Source: Planctomycetota bacterium (GTDB lineage Bacteria > Planctomycetota > Brocadiia > JAADGH01). Taken from it: 63,125 bases of DNA. Of this stretch, positions 18,533 to 26,000 are shown in pieces. Location: NCBI GenBank assembly GCA_013152475.1, contig JAADGH010000250.1:1-63125 (forward strand), written 5' to 3'. The notes beneath the pieces are model-generated. The model had not been told where the DNA came from. It worked only from the letters and a program-made list of their open reading frames with translations, and searched no databases. Each line of letters begins with the position of its first letter. The first letter of the stretch is position 1. A program made the position numbers and the translations under genes.

Positions 18533-19523
18533 TCAAGCGATTTGTGCTTGGGCCCCGAGTTCTTCGATGGGGATGAGGTTGTCGAACTCGTGGGTGATTC
18601 TCGGTGTCGATGCCGTCCTCTTCGATGGCCGCCAGAGGGTTCAGGCCGGCGGCGACGATCAGACCGGCTCGTCCCTGCGAGACCGGGATGTCCAGCAGTG
18701 GCCGACCCGGCCGACCCACGAGGAGCACGCCCCCCAGGCCCACGCGCTCCAACCGCTCGACGGCCTGCTTCACGGCCGGCAGCGATGTGGCGGGCACCTC
18801 GCGAAAACTCGCGCCGATGGTTCCGGCGCCGGTCTCGGCGGCGGCGAGGACTTGCGTCATTTTCCCTTTGATGAAAATCTCGACGGGATCGAGGGTCGTC
18901 CATTCGTAATAGATGATCTGTGTGAAACGCAGCGGCTTACCGTCGCACAGTTCGAGCAGTCCGCCGAAACGCGAGATGGTCGGCACACCGGCCTGGCGCA
19001 GCGCACCGTTGAGCGTGACGCTGCACACGGTACCGATGGCGATCTGCCCCCTTGGAACGGGATGGCCGGCAAGGTCGTCCCCTTCCCTACCCAGAGCCAC
19101 AAACCGTCCCATACCGAGGCCGGCCCGAAGCACGGTGTTGACGAGCTCCCGCGTCCGGCTGAAGGCGGGCACAGGAATCCGTGACACATTGAGGATGACC
19201 GTGCCCAAGCCGCGACTCAGGTCGAAGGACATGCGGTACGCGAGTTCATCAACTCGTGCGGAGACGAATCCTACCTTGTCGATGGCGACGGCGGTTTCGA
19301 GTTCCTTGCGCCCCTGTTCGGTGATCTCGCGACCGGCCCGGCCAAGGTTCCGCGTAAGTCCGCCCTTGTCCATCTCGCCCAGGTAGTATCGGACCATGCG
19401 CTCCTTGAGATCGACGCCGAGCATCTGGAGACCCTCGGCAATTTTGCTGCTGCCCATCGGCCCGCCAGCGCCAGCGAGGACCTTGAGGATTGCACTGATT
19501 TTTCTCTGTCCGTTGATATCCAT
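18533..19523 (-). CDS. NrpR-type (DUF128) transcriptional regulator, frameshifted near its 3' end
   Basis: This is an NrpR-like repressor. An N-terminal winged helix (about residues 1-70: SSKIAEGLQMLG, ERMVRYYLGEM) is followed by one NrpR/DUF128 domain (about 80-315) ending in GLNPLAAIEEDGI. In methanogenic archaea NrpR represses nitrogen genes and is released by 2-oxoglutarate. Here the neighbour across the control region is a glutamate synthase-like gene, which fits nitrogen control. One base is in excess near 18592-18600, around a GGG run: the last codons continue in the next frame as HEFDNLIPIEELG and stop at 18533 (991 bases, 3n+1). Read without correction, the frame runs falsely into the next gene. 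ATG 19523 is preferred over 19547. It is either a sequencing error or a real late frameshift; the functional part is intact. Confidence 0.8.
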
Positions 19524-19577
19524 GAGAAAATTCCAGAAAAAATGCACAGAAATGATGCTCCTGCCTATGCGGTGGTC

Positions 19578-19606
19578 AGTATAGCATATTGCCGTCCAAA
19601 CATCAA
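19578..19606 (-). promoter_or_regulatory. Promoter of the nrpR-like gene
   Basis: On the minus strand TTGATG (19601-19606) is followed after 17 bases by TATACT (19578-19583). TGC precedes the -10, giving an extended -10. The start would be near 19571, about 48 bases before the ATG. The spacer contains one arm (GGCAAT on the minus strand, 19588-19593) of the dyad that also brackets the -35. Confidence 0.55.
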
Positions 19607-19630
19607 GGCAATTCCGGCATCGTTGCCGGA
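19588..19630. promoter_or_regulatory. Operator-like dyads over the nrpR -35 region
   Basis: Two dyads overlap the nrpR promoter. ATTGCC (19588-19593) pairs with GGCAAT (19607-19612) across 13 bases. TCCGGCA (19613-19619) pairs perfectly with TGCCGGA (19624-19630) across 4 bases. Their position inside and just upstream of the -35/-10 suits autorepression by NrpR. Binding is inferred, not shown. Confidence 0.5.
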
Positions 19631-19699
19631 TATTTTGCTCACTAACCCATATTTTGGACGGAATACGATGGTATATCTGTGTTTAATAGATTTTGATTG

Positions 19700-19737
19700 C
19701 CGGAACTATTGCCGGTTTTCACGGTATTTTTTGCCGT
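19700..19737. promoter_or_regulatory. Central pair of operator-like dyads in the nrpR-glutamate synthase gap
   Basis: CCGGAA and TGCCGG (19700-19705, 19710-19715; one mismatch, 4-base gap) repeat the architecture of the perfect dyad at 19613-19630. The direct repeat ATTGCCGG also occurs here at 11-base spacing. ACGGTA and TGCCGT (19721-19726, 19732-19737; 5-base gap, one mismatch) form a third site. Confidence 0.45.
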
Positions 19738-19798
19738 ATTTATGTGCAGACACCTTCCAAACTGCCTGGGCTCGGGAAAATAATACGCAATAATGCAC

Positions 19799-19843
19799 TT
19801 GACATCGGCAGCCTATCGCCCATATTTTAGGCAATTGTATGCC
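19799..19843 (+). promoter_or_regulatory. Promoter of the glutamate synthase-like gene with dyad at the start point
   Basis: TTGACA (19799-19804) is followed after 18 bases by TATTTT (19823-19828). The expected start, near 19834-19836, falls inside the dyad GGCA-6-TGCC (19830-19843), the classic place for a repressor site. The segment CCCATATTTT around the -10 also occurs at 19646-19655. Confidence 0.55.
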
Positions 19844-19923
19844 GGAATTGGCTTGCCGCCTTTTGCGCGTATTGAAAACCGTTTTGTCTTTCGTTATTTA
19901 CTGGTTGAGAAGGAGGGTTGCTG

Positions 19924-21507
19924 ATGAATTTGTCGAGGCCAAATGCGAGCGAAACTTCGCAAACGTCAAACCGCTCACGGGACGTCGCCCCGAGCTCGGG
20001 GTTGTGCTCCCGGTGTATCGACGGTTGTCGTGGAAACTGTGAGGTCTTTAAATCGTCGTTCCGCGGCCGCGAGGTCATCTACCCCGGACCGTACGGTGAG
20101 ATTACCGCTGGAGGAAACAAGGAGTATCCTGTCGATTACTCCCATCTCAATATCCATGGCTACGCCCTCGGCGCGGAAGCCATTGATGAGGCCAATCCGG
20201 ACAAGGCCATCTTTCCTGTCGTGGATACATCGACGGTGTATGGCCATCTCGACACCGTCAAGATGAAGCTCCCCATCTTCACCGGCGCGCTCGGCTCGAC
20301 CGCCGTCGCCATGAACAACTGGGATCACTTGGCCGTTGGCGCGGCAATTTCCGGCATTAGTCTTGTCTGCGGCGAGAACGTCTGCGGCATCGATCCGGGG
20401 CTGGAGGTGAAGGATGGCAAGGTCGTCCGGTCGCCCGAGATGGAGCGGCGCGTCAAGATCTACCAGGAGTGGCATGAAGGCTACGGCGACCTGATCGTGC
20501 AGATGAACGTCGAGGACTATCGGCTCGGCGTCGCGGAGTATGTCGTGGACAAGCTCGGGGTGAAGACCATCGAGCTGAAGTGGGGTCAGGGCGCGAAGTG
20601 CATCGGCGGCGAGATCAAGATCAAGTCGCTGGAGCGGGCCCTTGAGCTGCAGAAGCGCGGTTACATCATCACACCAAATCCATCGAACGAGGCGAACCAG
20701 CTTGCCTTCAAGATCGGCGCGCTGAAGGAGTTCGAGCGGCACTCCCGCCTCGGGTTTATCGAGGAGGACGAGTTCCTGCGCGAGGTAGAGCGTATCCGCC
20801 GCAGCATCGGCGCTACACGCGTCACGCTGAAGACGGGCGCATATGGCATGCGCGAGCTGGCCATGGCAATCAAGTGGTCGTCCAAGGCCCGAATCGACCT
20901 GCTCACCATCGACGGAGCGGGCGGCGGCACCGGCATGAGCCCGTGGCGCATGATGGTGGAATGGGGCGTGCCGACGTTCTATCTGCAGGCCATGGCCTAC
21001 GAGATGTGCCGGCGTTTGGCCGAGCGCGGCGAGTATGTGCCGGATATCGCCATTGCGGGGGGACTCAGCTCCGAGGACCAGGTATTCAAGGCCCTCGCCA
21101 TGGGATCGCCTTACGTCAAGGCCGTCTGTATGGGTCGCGCGCTGATGATCCCCGGCATGGTGGGCAAGAATGTCGCCAAGTGGATCGAAGACGGCGACCT
21201 GCCGAAGACGGTCAGCCAGTTCGGCGATACGCCGGAGCAGATCTTCACGACGTATCATACGTTGGAGGAGCGCTTCGGCGACAAGATCAAGCAGATGCCG
21301 CTGGGCGCCATCGGCGTCTACACGTTCTGCGACAAGATCCAGACGGGTCTGACACAGCTCATGGCCGGAAGCCGGAGTTTCCGAATCTCCACAATCGATC
21401 GCGCGGACCTCATGGCCCTGACCGAAGAGGCCGCGAAGATCTCCGGCATCCCCTACGTCATGGATGCCTATCGCGAAGAGGCCGAGAAAATCATCGACGG
21501 AAACTAA
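19924..21507 (+). CDS. Stand-alone FMN-binding glutamate synthase domain protein (GltB central domain type)
   Basis: The 527-residue protein corresponds to the FMN-binding synthase barrel of glutamate synthase without the amidotransferase and C-terminal beta-helix domains of bacterial GltB. The strand IELKWGQGAK, the glycine loop IDGAGGGTGMSP (about 329-340) and the AGGLSSEDQVFKALAMGS phosphate-binding region are family marks. Near the N-terminus is a compact Cys cluster, C-x2-C-x3-C-x3-C (C28-C39), that could hold an iron-sulfur cluster. It would make glutamate from 2-oxoglutarate and ammonia or glutamine-derived ammonia using an external reductant. The ATG at 19924 follows AGGAGG with 7 bases; upstream TTG and CTG codons are not preferred. 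It is divergent from the nrpR-like gene, whose effector in archaea is 2-oxoglutarate. Confidence 0.85.
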   Translation: MNLSRPNASETSQTSNRSRDVAPSSGLCSRCIDGCRGNCEVFKSSFRGREVIYPGPYGEITAGGNKEYPVDYSHLNIHGYALGAEAIDEANPDKAIFPVVDTSTVYGHLDTVKMKLPIFTGALGSTAVAMNNWDHLAVGAAISGISLVCGENVCGIDPGLEVKDGKVVRSPEMERRVKIYQEWHEGYGDLIVQMNVEDYRLGVAEYVVDKLGVKTIELKWGQGAKCIGGEIKIKSLERALELQKRGYIITPNPSNEANQLAFKIGALKEFERHSRLGFIEEDEFLREVERIRRSIGATRVTLKTGAYGMRELAMAIKWSSKARIDLLTIDGAGGGTGMSPWRMMVEWGVPTFYLQAMAYEMCRRLAERGEYVPDIAIAGGLSSEDQVFKALAMGSPYVKAVCMGRALMIPGMVGKNVAKWIEDGDLPKTVSQFGDTPEQIFTTYHTLEERFGDKIKQMPLGAIGVYTFCDKIQTGLTQLMAGSRSFRISTIDRADLMALTEEAAKISGIPYVMDAYREEAEKIIDGN

Positions 21508-21530
21508 TCCGATCGGCAACGCAACGCACA

Positions 21531-21564
21531 CCGCCGCTTCCCCGGAGGCGGCGGCGTTCGTTTT
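21531..21564 (+). terminator. Intrinsic terminator after the glutamate synthase-like gene
   Basis: CCGCCGC (21531-21537) pairs with GCGGCGG (21548-21554), extended by TTCC/GGAG in the loop, and is followed by CGCGTTCG-like bases and TTTT (21561-21564). The T-run overlaps the stop codon of the convergent membrane protein. Confidence 0.6.
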
Positions 21565-22918
21565 AAGCCGCACCGAGCGGAACCCATCGGAGTAGAAGTG
21601 ACATCCACGGGATGCAACTTGCGATTCCGAGAACACTTGTCGCAAGCAACAGCCTCTTCATCGCCCGGTCGGTGCGGTGGGGTTTCGCTCGCGGCCACAT
21701 CAAGAGATAATGAGCGACCAAGATAAGCGAGAAGACGCCCAGAAGTGCATGGCCCCCACTCACGACTGCGGCAAGAGCAAGAACAAAGGCCACGCCAACC
21801 CACACTCGTCCAGCTTCGAAAATTGAAACGGCAGAAGCCAACGGGCGGAGACAGAGCATGAGGAGCAGGAACACGACACCTGTCTTCACATCACCGAGCT
21901 TTGTGATGCTGTGGAAAGCATTCAACATGGCTTTGAACATCTCATCCGCAAACGGCAGGCATCCGCCCATCTCGACCAGTCTTATCCTCTCGCAAAAGCA
22001 ATAGATGAAATGCCATACTCCAAACAGACTGCGACAGTAGGCGGCAATCAGCCCGGCGAGGGCAATAGGCACAATCAGTTCCCAGACGCGTTCTCTGTCG
22101 TGTTTCAGACCCACGGACAAACCGAGTGCGCATATCTGGAAGAAAGAAGCCGCCAGAAGATGTGCAACGGGGCCTGTTCCCCAATACCGGATTTGGATTT
22201 CTCCATCTGGCACGTCGTAGATTCCTCCTGCAAAAACAATCGGGAAGAAAACAGGAAAAACCCCGAGAAAAAACACACAGGCCCAGGCCCTTATCGTGCA
22301 AGGGAGCTTCAAGGATCCATCTGCCTGCCCGACCCGAAGCATCTTTGGCGCAAATATTAGCACCATTCCGGTGCCCACGAGTTGCAGCCCAAATGCGACA
22401 ATGAGCGGGGCAATCTGTGCAACGTACGACGTCATGTAAGGTTGAAGCTCTCCCCATTTCGCCGTAACGAGCGTCCAACAGCATCTCCAAGAGTGCAAAG
22501 CGGGACAGAGCGTCGAGCCCGCTACCAAAAGCAGGATACCGATCTGGAAACGCCGAATGGCGGCCTTTCTGAAACTTGGACTGCGATCGGCGGAAAGAGC
22601 CTTCTCGCTGGAGGGGGATCCCGGAGCGATGCGGGAAAGCAGATACGCGGCAACTCCGAATATCGCCCATCCGATAGCCTCGAGGAAGCTGCCAACAACT
22701 GACACAACTTCGATCACCCCCAGATTCGGATCGATAGGTTTGCAGCCATCCACGCGCATGGCTCGCAGTGAGCGGAACGAGAAGTCACCGATCCAGCAGT
22801 GCCCGAGCCAGCTCCCACGCAGAATCAGGCTCACAGCAAGCCCAAGTAAACCCAGCCGCCACAGAATTGGCCAAGGGATCGGTGAATGCGCCCCGGGATC
22901 GCATTCGTTTTGCAGCAT
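21563..22918 (-). CDS. Polytopic membrane protein of unknown function, 451 residues
   Basis: At least eight to ten hydrophobic segments are visible, from LLGLAVSLIL near residue 25 to LLLATSVLGIASCI near the C-terminus, with short charged loops and a Cys-rich segment (SWRCCW). No catalytic or transporter motif is recognised and the family could not be named. It is an isolated minus-strand gene; the convergent neighbour ends inside its stop codon region through a shared terminator. Confidence 0.65.
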   Translation of the reverse strand: MLQNECDPGAHSPIPWPILWRLGLLGLAVSLILRGSWLGHCWIGDFSFRSLRAMRVDGCKPIDPNLGVIEVVSVVGSFLEAIGWAIFGVAAYLLSRIAPGSPSSEKALSADRSPSFRKAAIRRFQIGILLLVAGSTLCPALHSWRCCWTLVTAKWGELQPYMTSYVAQIAPLIVAFGLQLVGTGMVLIFAPKMLRVGQADGSLKLPCTIRAWACVFFLGVFPVFFPIVFAGGIYDVPDGEIQIRYWGTGPVAHLLAASFFQICALGLSVGLKHDRERVWELIVPIALAGLIAAYCRSLFGVWHFIYCFCERIRLVEMGGCLPFADEMFKAMLNAFHSITKLGDVKTGVVFLLLMLCLRPLASAVSIFEAGRVWVGVAFVLALAAVVSGGHALLGVFSLILVAHYLLMWPRAKPHRTDRAMKRLLLATSVLGIASCIPWMSLLLRWVPLGAA

Positions 22919-23056
22919 AACAAGGAATCACACTAATCGTCGATGGATTCTGTCTCTATCAGTTGGTCGTGCCCAGGCGGGGAATTCCTTCGCGCTTTCC
23001 CCCGCAAGAATCAGCGACTGTCACAGTTCAAGGATCTCAGGCGAAACGCCGGGTGC

Positions 23057-23080
23057 CACGCTCAAACTCGTTTGAGCGTG
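23057..23080. repeat. Dispersed hairpin repeat, type CACGCTCAAA-CTCG-TTTGAGCGTG
   Basis: Perfect 10-bp arms (CACGCTCAAA and TTTGAGCGTG) enclose a CTCG loop, flanked on the left by GGGTGC. It is the first of two tandem hairpins between the membrane-protein and MBL genes. The same flank and loop occur at 43580-43603 with other arm letters. Confidence 0.7.
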
Positions 23081-23112
23081 TCTTCCGATACGCCAAGTAT
23101 CTCCGACACCCG

Positions 23113-23138
23113 CACGCTCAAGCCGAAGCTTGAGCGTG
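23113..23138. repeat. Second dispersed hairpin repeat, CACGCTCAAGC arms
   Basis: Perfect 11-bp arms (CACGCTCAAGC and GCTTGAGCGTG) enclose CGAA and are followed by GCACAC. It is the inverse-orientation partner of the hairpin at 23057-23080, 32 bases away, so the pair may be one composite element of about 90 bases. Confidence 0.7.
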
Positions 23139-23168
23139 GCACACAACACGCGAGAATCGAGAGTGTCC

Positions 23169-24568
23169 CTACACCTCAAACCCCTCCCCCAGCTCCGGCA
23201 CGATGACTTCGTCGATGGCCAGCTTGCGCATGTGGTCGGCGAGGGCGAGGGATTGGTCTTCGGCGCCGTGGACGACGAAGGCCTTCCGGATGTGACCGTC
23301 GACCGCCTTGAAGTAATCGAGCAGACCGTTTTTGTCGGCGTGGGCGCTCAAGGCGTTGAAAACGACGACCTCTGCATTCACGTCATATTTTTCGCCGACC
23401 GCCGTTCATGCTCGACCAGCCGTTTGCCCAGCGTGTTCTCCGCCATGAAGCCGACGACCATCACCGTGTTGCGATCGTCCTCGATGTTGTTCTTCAGGTG
23501 GTGGAGGATGCGGCCGACTTCGCACATGCCCGAGGAGGAGATGATAACGCATGGGTCCTTCCTGCCGTTCAGTTTCTTCGATTCTTCGACATCGCGAATG
23601 TACTCGATGTCGTAGGAACCGGAGTTGTTCCCAAAGATACCGTCCGGCCCGGCGATTCGATCCAACCGACGCGCCTCCGCATCGTAGCACTCTTCGTGCG
23701 TCTGGAACACCTCCGTCGCATTCACGGACAAGGGGCTGTCCACGAACACGGGAATGCGCGGAATCTTGCCGCTTACCGTAAGCCTATGGAGAAGGTAGAC
23801 GACATGCTGCGTCCGGCCCACGCTGAAGGCCGGCACGATGATCTTGCCCCGCCGGGACACGGTGCGATTCACCACGTCGGCGAACTCGGCCTCAATCTGC
23901 TCGACGGGGTCGTGCACGCGGTCGCCGTACGTGCTCTCGGTGATGAGCACGTCGATCTTTTCCACGGGCTCCGGATCGCGAAGGATCGGGACGTTACGGT
24001 GCCCCAGGTCGCCGGTGAAGGCAAGACGGGTTCGGTTTTCGCCTTCGCGAATTTCCAGAACAACGACCGCCGAGCCGAGGATATGGCCCGCATCGTAGAA
24101 CGTCCCCTCCACCCCCTCGGCCACCCAGAACCGCCGGTGATACCCAAGGCCGACGAAGTGGCGCATGACCTTCTCGGCGTCACTCATGGTGTAGAGCGGC
24201 TCGAGCGGTTGCTGACCTGTCTTGGCGGCCTTCTTCCGCAGGTATTCCGCGTCGCGCTCCTGGATGTGCGCGCTGTCGCGGAGCATGATGCTGCAGAGGT
24301 CGCGCGTGGCCGACGTGCAGTAGATGTTGTTGTTAAAGCCCTGGGCGTGCAGCGTGGGCAGGTTGCCGCTGTGGTCGATGTGCGCGTGCGAGAGTACTAC
24401 GGCGTCGATCTCGCGCGCATCAAAGGGGAGATTCTTGTTCCGCTCATACGCCTCGAACCGGTGGCCGTGGAACATGCCACACTCGAGCAGGACTTTGCTG
24501 CCGTTGACATGGATCAGATGCCGTGAACCGGTAACATTCCTCGCCGCACCCAAGAACTCGATACGCAT
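23169..24568 (-). pseudogene. MBL-fold beta-CASP RNA-processing-type exonuclease, frameshifted
   Basis: The reading frame from the ATG at 24568 encodes a beta-CASP metallo-beta-lactamase. SHAHIDHSG (residues 60-68) is the zinc motif, GHILGS the third His site and TGDLGH the metal Asp. ESTYGD and VPAFSVGRTQ belong to the beta-CASP insertion. At about 23390-23405 the frame is lost: the first frame stops at 23378, while the adjacent frame carries the expected C-terminal RMMBL part (FNALSAHADK and VVHGAED, with the last zinc His) and ends at 23169. The total is 3n+2 bases. Because the usual V-x-I-F-G-E segment of the family is short here, about 10 bases rather than 1 may be missing. GGAG precedes the start by 6 bases. 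It may be a sequencing error, in which case the gene is intact. Confidence 0.8.
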
Positions 24569-24609
24569 AGGTCACTCCATATCATTGAGAAACCACTTGC
24601 AATCGGGAT

Positions 24610-24618
24610 AGTATATCA
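24610..24618 (-). promoter_or_regulatory. Extended -10 element of the MBL beta-CASP gene
   Basis: On the minus strand TGATATACT gives an extended -10 (TATACT at 24610-24615). No convincing -35 is present. The start would be about 35 bases before the ATG at 24568. Confidence 0.4.
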
Positions 24619-24745
24619 GAAACGTCCCGCAGAAGCCACTGTGCTTTCGAGTTGCTTTTCGGCAGGAAGGGGATGGCGTGGGGTAAGGCTTCGTGATATG
24701 CTGGCCCACACAACAATTCGATAATGCAGAAAGAGAGAGACGGAC

Positions 24746-25612
24746 ATGCGCATCATCGGTGATTTCGTGCCGATCTACATTCCGGAGGGCGATGTTTTCC
24801 CGGGACCGGATTCGGAGCGTCTTGGCGCCGGCATATGGTATGAGGACTGGGTCCCCAACGACCACACGTTTATTCGCGCAACGGACGGCAGGTGGCACGG
24901 CTTCGGCATCACGGCTCCATACACCCCGGCGCCGAATATTCACGAAGGCGAATGGTTATCCTTCCACATCACCAGCCCGGCGCCTTCGCTGGGGGAGTCT
25001 CTCCAGGCCGGTGCATGGGTGGAGCATCCCAAGGTCCTTGTCCCCGCTCACCGGCCGGGCGAGCGGAAGGAGTTCTATGCGCCCTTCGCGGTCGAGCGCA
25101 ACGGGGTGTATTTTCTGTTCTACGGCCCTATCGATATGCGTCTGGCCACGTCGTCCGACCTTTTCCACTGGCAGCCACGCACGACCTGTTTCACACAATC
25201 GGGCGGGGCGCGCGACCCCCATGTCTCGGTCATAGATGGTCTGTATCACATGGTTTACGTCGCAGGCCACTCGCTGTTCCTTCGCACATCGGAAGATCTG
25301 GTCGCTTGGTCTGAAGAGCCTATCGAGATATTCGCCATGCGCCGAAAGGGTGCACCGGAGTCGCCGATGATTCTGGAACACGAGGGGCAGTTCTATCTTT
25401 TCTGGACAATCTACGACGGAACGCACGGCCCCTACGACAACCGCACCTATGTCTTGCGATCCGACACGCCCACGGACTTTCGCAATGCCGAAGAAGTGAC
25501 CACGCTCCTGGCGCACTGCCCGGAGTTGATCGAGGATAAGGATGGGCAGTGGTTCATCTCCAGCGCCGAGTGGCCGAGGCGAGGTGTGAGCATGGCGCGA
25601 TTCGAGTGGTGA
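24746..25612 (+). CDS. GH43/GH68-like five-bladed propeller glycosidase-like protein
   Basis: The 288-residue product shows repeated blade patterns of clan GH-J/GH-F propellers: YAPFAVERNGVYFLFY, RDPHVSVIDGLYHMVYV, ESPMILEHEGQFYLFW and a final LIEDKDGQWFIS. Asp in RDPHV and Glu in ESPMI are in positions often catalytic in GH43-type proteins, which makes a hydrolase or phosphorylase on arabino-, xylo- or manno-configured sugars plausible. No signal peptide is seen, so it would act in the cytoplasm. A weak TGATATGCT -10-like sequence lies at 24695-24702. It ends 6 bases from the convergent small secreted-protein gene. Confidence 0.7.
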   Translation: MRIIGDFVPIYIPEGDVFPGPDSERLGAGIWYEDWVPNDHTFIRATDGRWHGFGITAPYTPAPNIHEGEWLSFHITSPAPSLGESLQAGAWVEHPKVLVPAHRPGERKEFYAPFAVERNGVYFLFYGPIDMRLATSSDLFHWQPRTTCFTQSGGARDPHVSVIDGLYHMVYVAGHSLFLRTSEDLVAWSEEPIEIFAMRRKGAPESPMILEHEGQFYLFWTIYDGTHGPYDNRTYVLRSDTPTDFRNAEEVTTLLAHCPELIEDKDGQWFISSAEWPRRGVSMARFEW

Positions 25613-25618
25613 GGCGGG

Positions 25619-25852
25619 CTACTTCGGTCGCACCTGTGTGACGACGCCGACATCCCTCGGCCCAATCTCCAGCCCAATGATGGCCGTGCCATCGGCGAAT
25701 TCATGCGAGTACGTCTTTGCTTTTGTCAGCGGCGTCCAACCGGGGATTACTTTCCAGCCGTCTTCAGGCTTCAGGGATATTGCCTGGTCCTGCGCAATAG
25801 AAGTGATCGCGAGAGAGACAGTAACGACCAGGCATGCGGCGTATCGTTTCAT
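25619..25852 (-). CDS. Small secreted protein, 77 residues
   Basis: A clear signal peptide (MKRYAACLVVTVSLAITSIA, cleavage near Ala20) precedes a mature chain of about 55 residues with strands WKVIPGW, TYSHEF and AIIGLEIG. No Cys-based fold or known family is evident. GAAGG lies 7 bases before the ATG. It probably acts in the periplasm or at the surface; its role is unknown. Confidence 0.6.
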   Translation of the reverse strand: MKRYAACLVVTVSLAITSIAQDQAISLKPEDGWKVIPGWTPLTKAKTYSHEFADGTAIIGLEIGPRDVGVVTQVRPK

Positions 25853-25928
25853 GGCTTAGCCTTCGACGGATTGTTTGCTCACAAGGTGTTATGGGTTAAC
25901 CGCCACGCCGTGTCAAGAATGTGCGCAC

Positions 25929-25956
25929 TTGACATTTGTCTCAAAGCCGATATAAA
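25929..25956 (+). promoter_or_regulatory. Near-consensus promoter of the kinase-SpoU-MBL operon
   Basis: A perfect TTGACA (25929-25934) is followed after 16 bases by TATAAA (25951-25956). The start would be near 25963, about 38 bases before the ATG at 26001. Confidence 0.65.
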
Positions 25957-26000
25957 TAGACGCCTTGAGCCGACGCGCAAACCCGAAAGGAGTCGCAACG

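Noticed and set aside
17103..19547. Single 814-residue protein joining NrpR, epimerase and GNAT
   Set aside because: The joining part is Arg/Pro-rich frameshifted sequence, NrpR continues normally in the next frame to a stop at 18533, and the epimerase has its own ATG at 18467.
19924..21507. Complete bacterial glutamate synthase large subunit
   Set aside because: The gene is 527 codons and lacks the N-terminal amidotransferase and C-terminal beta-helix domains; only the FMN-binding synthase part is present.
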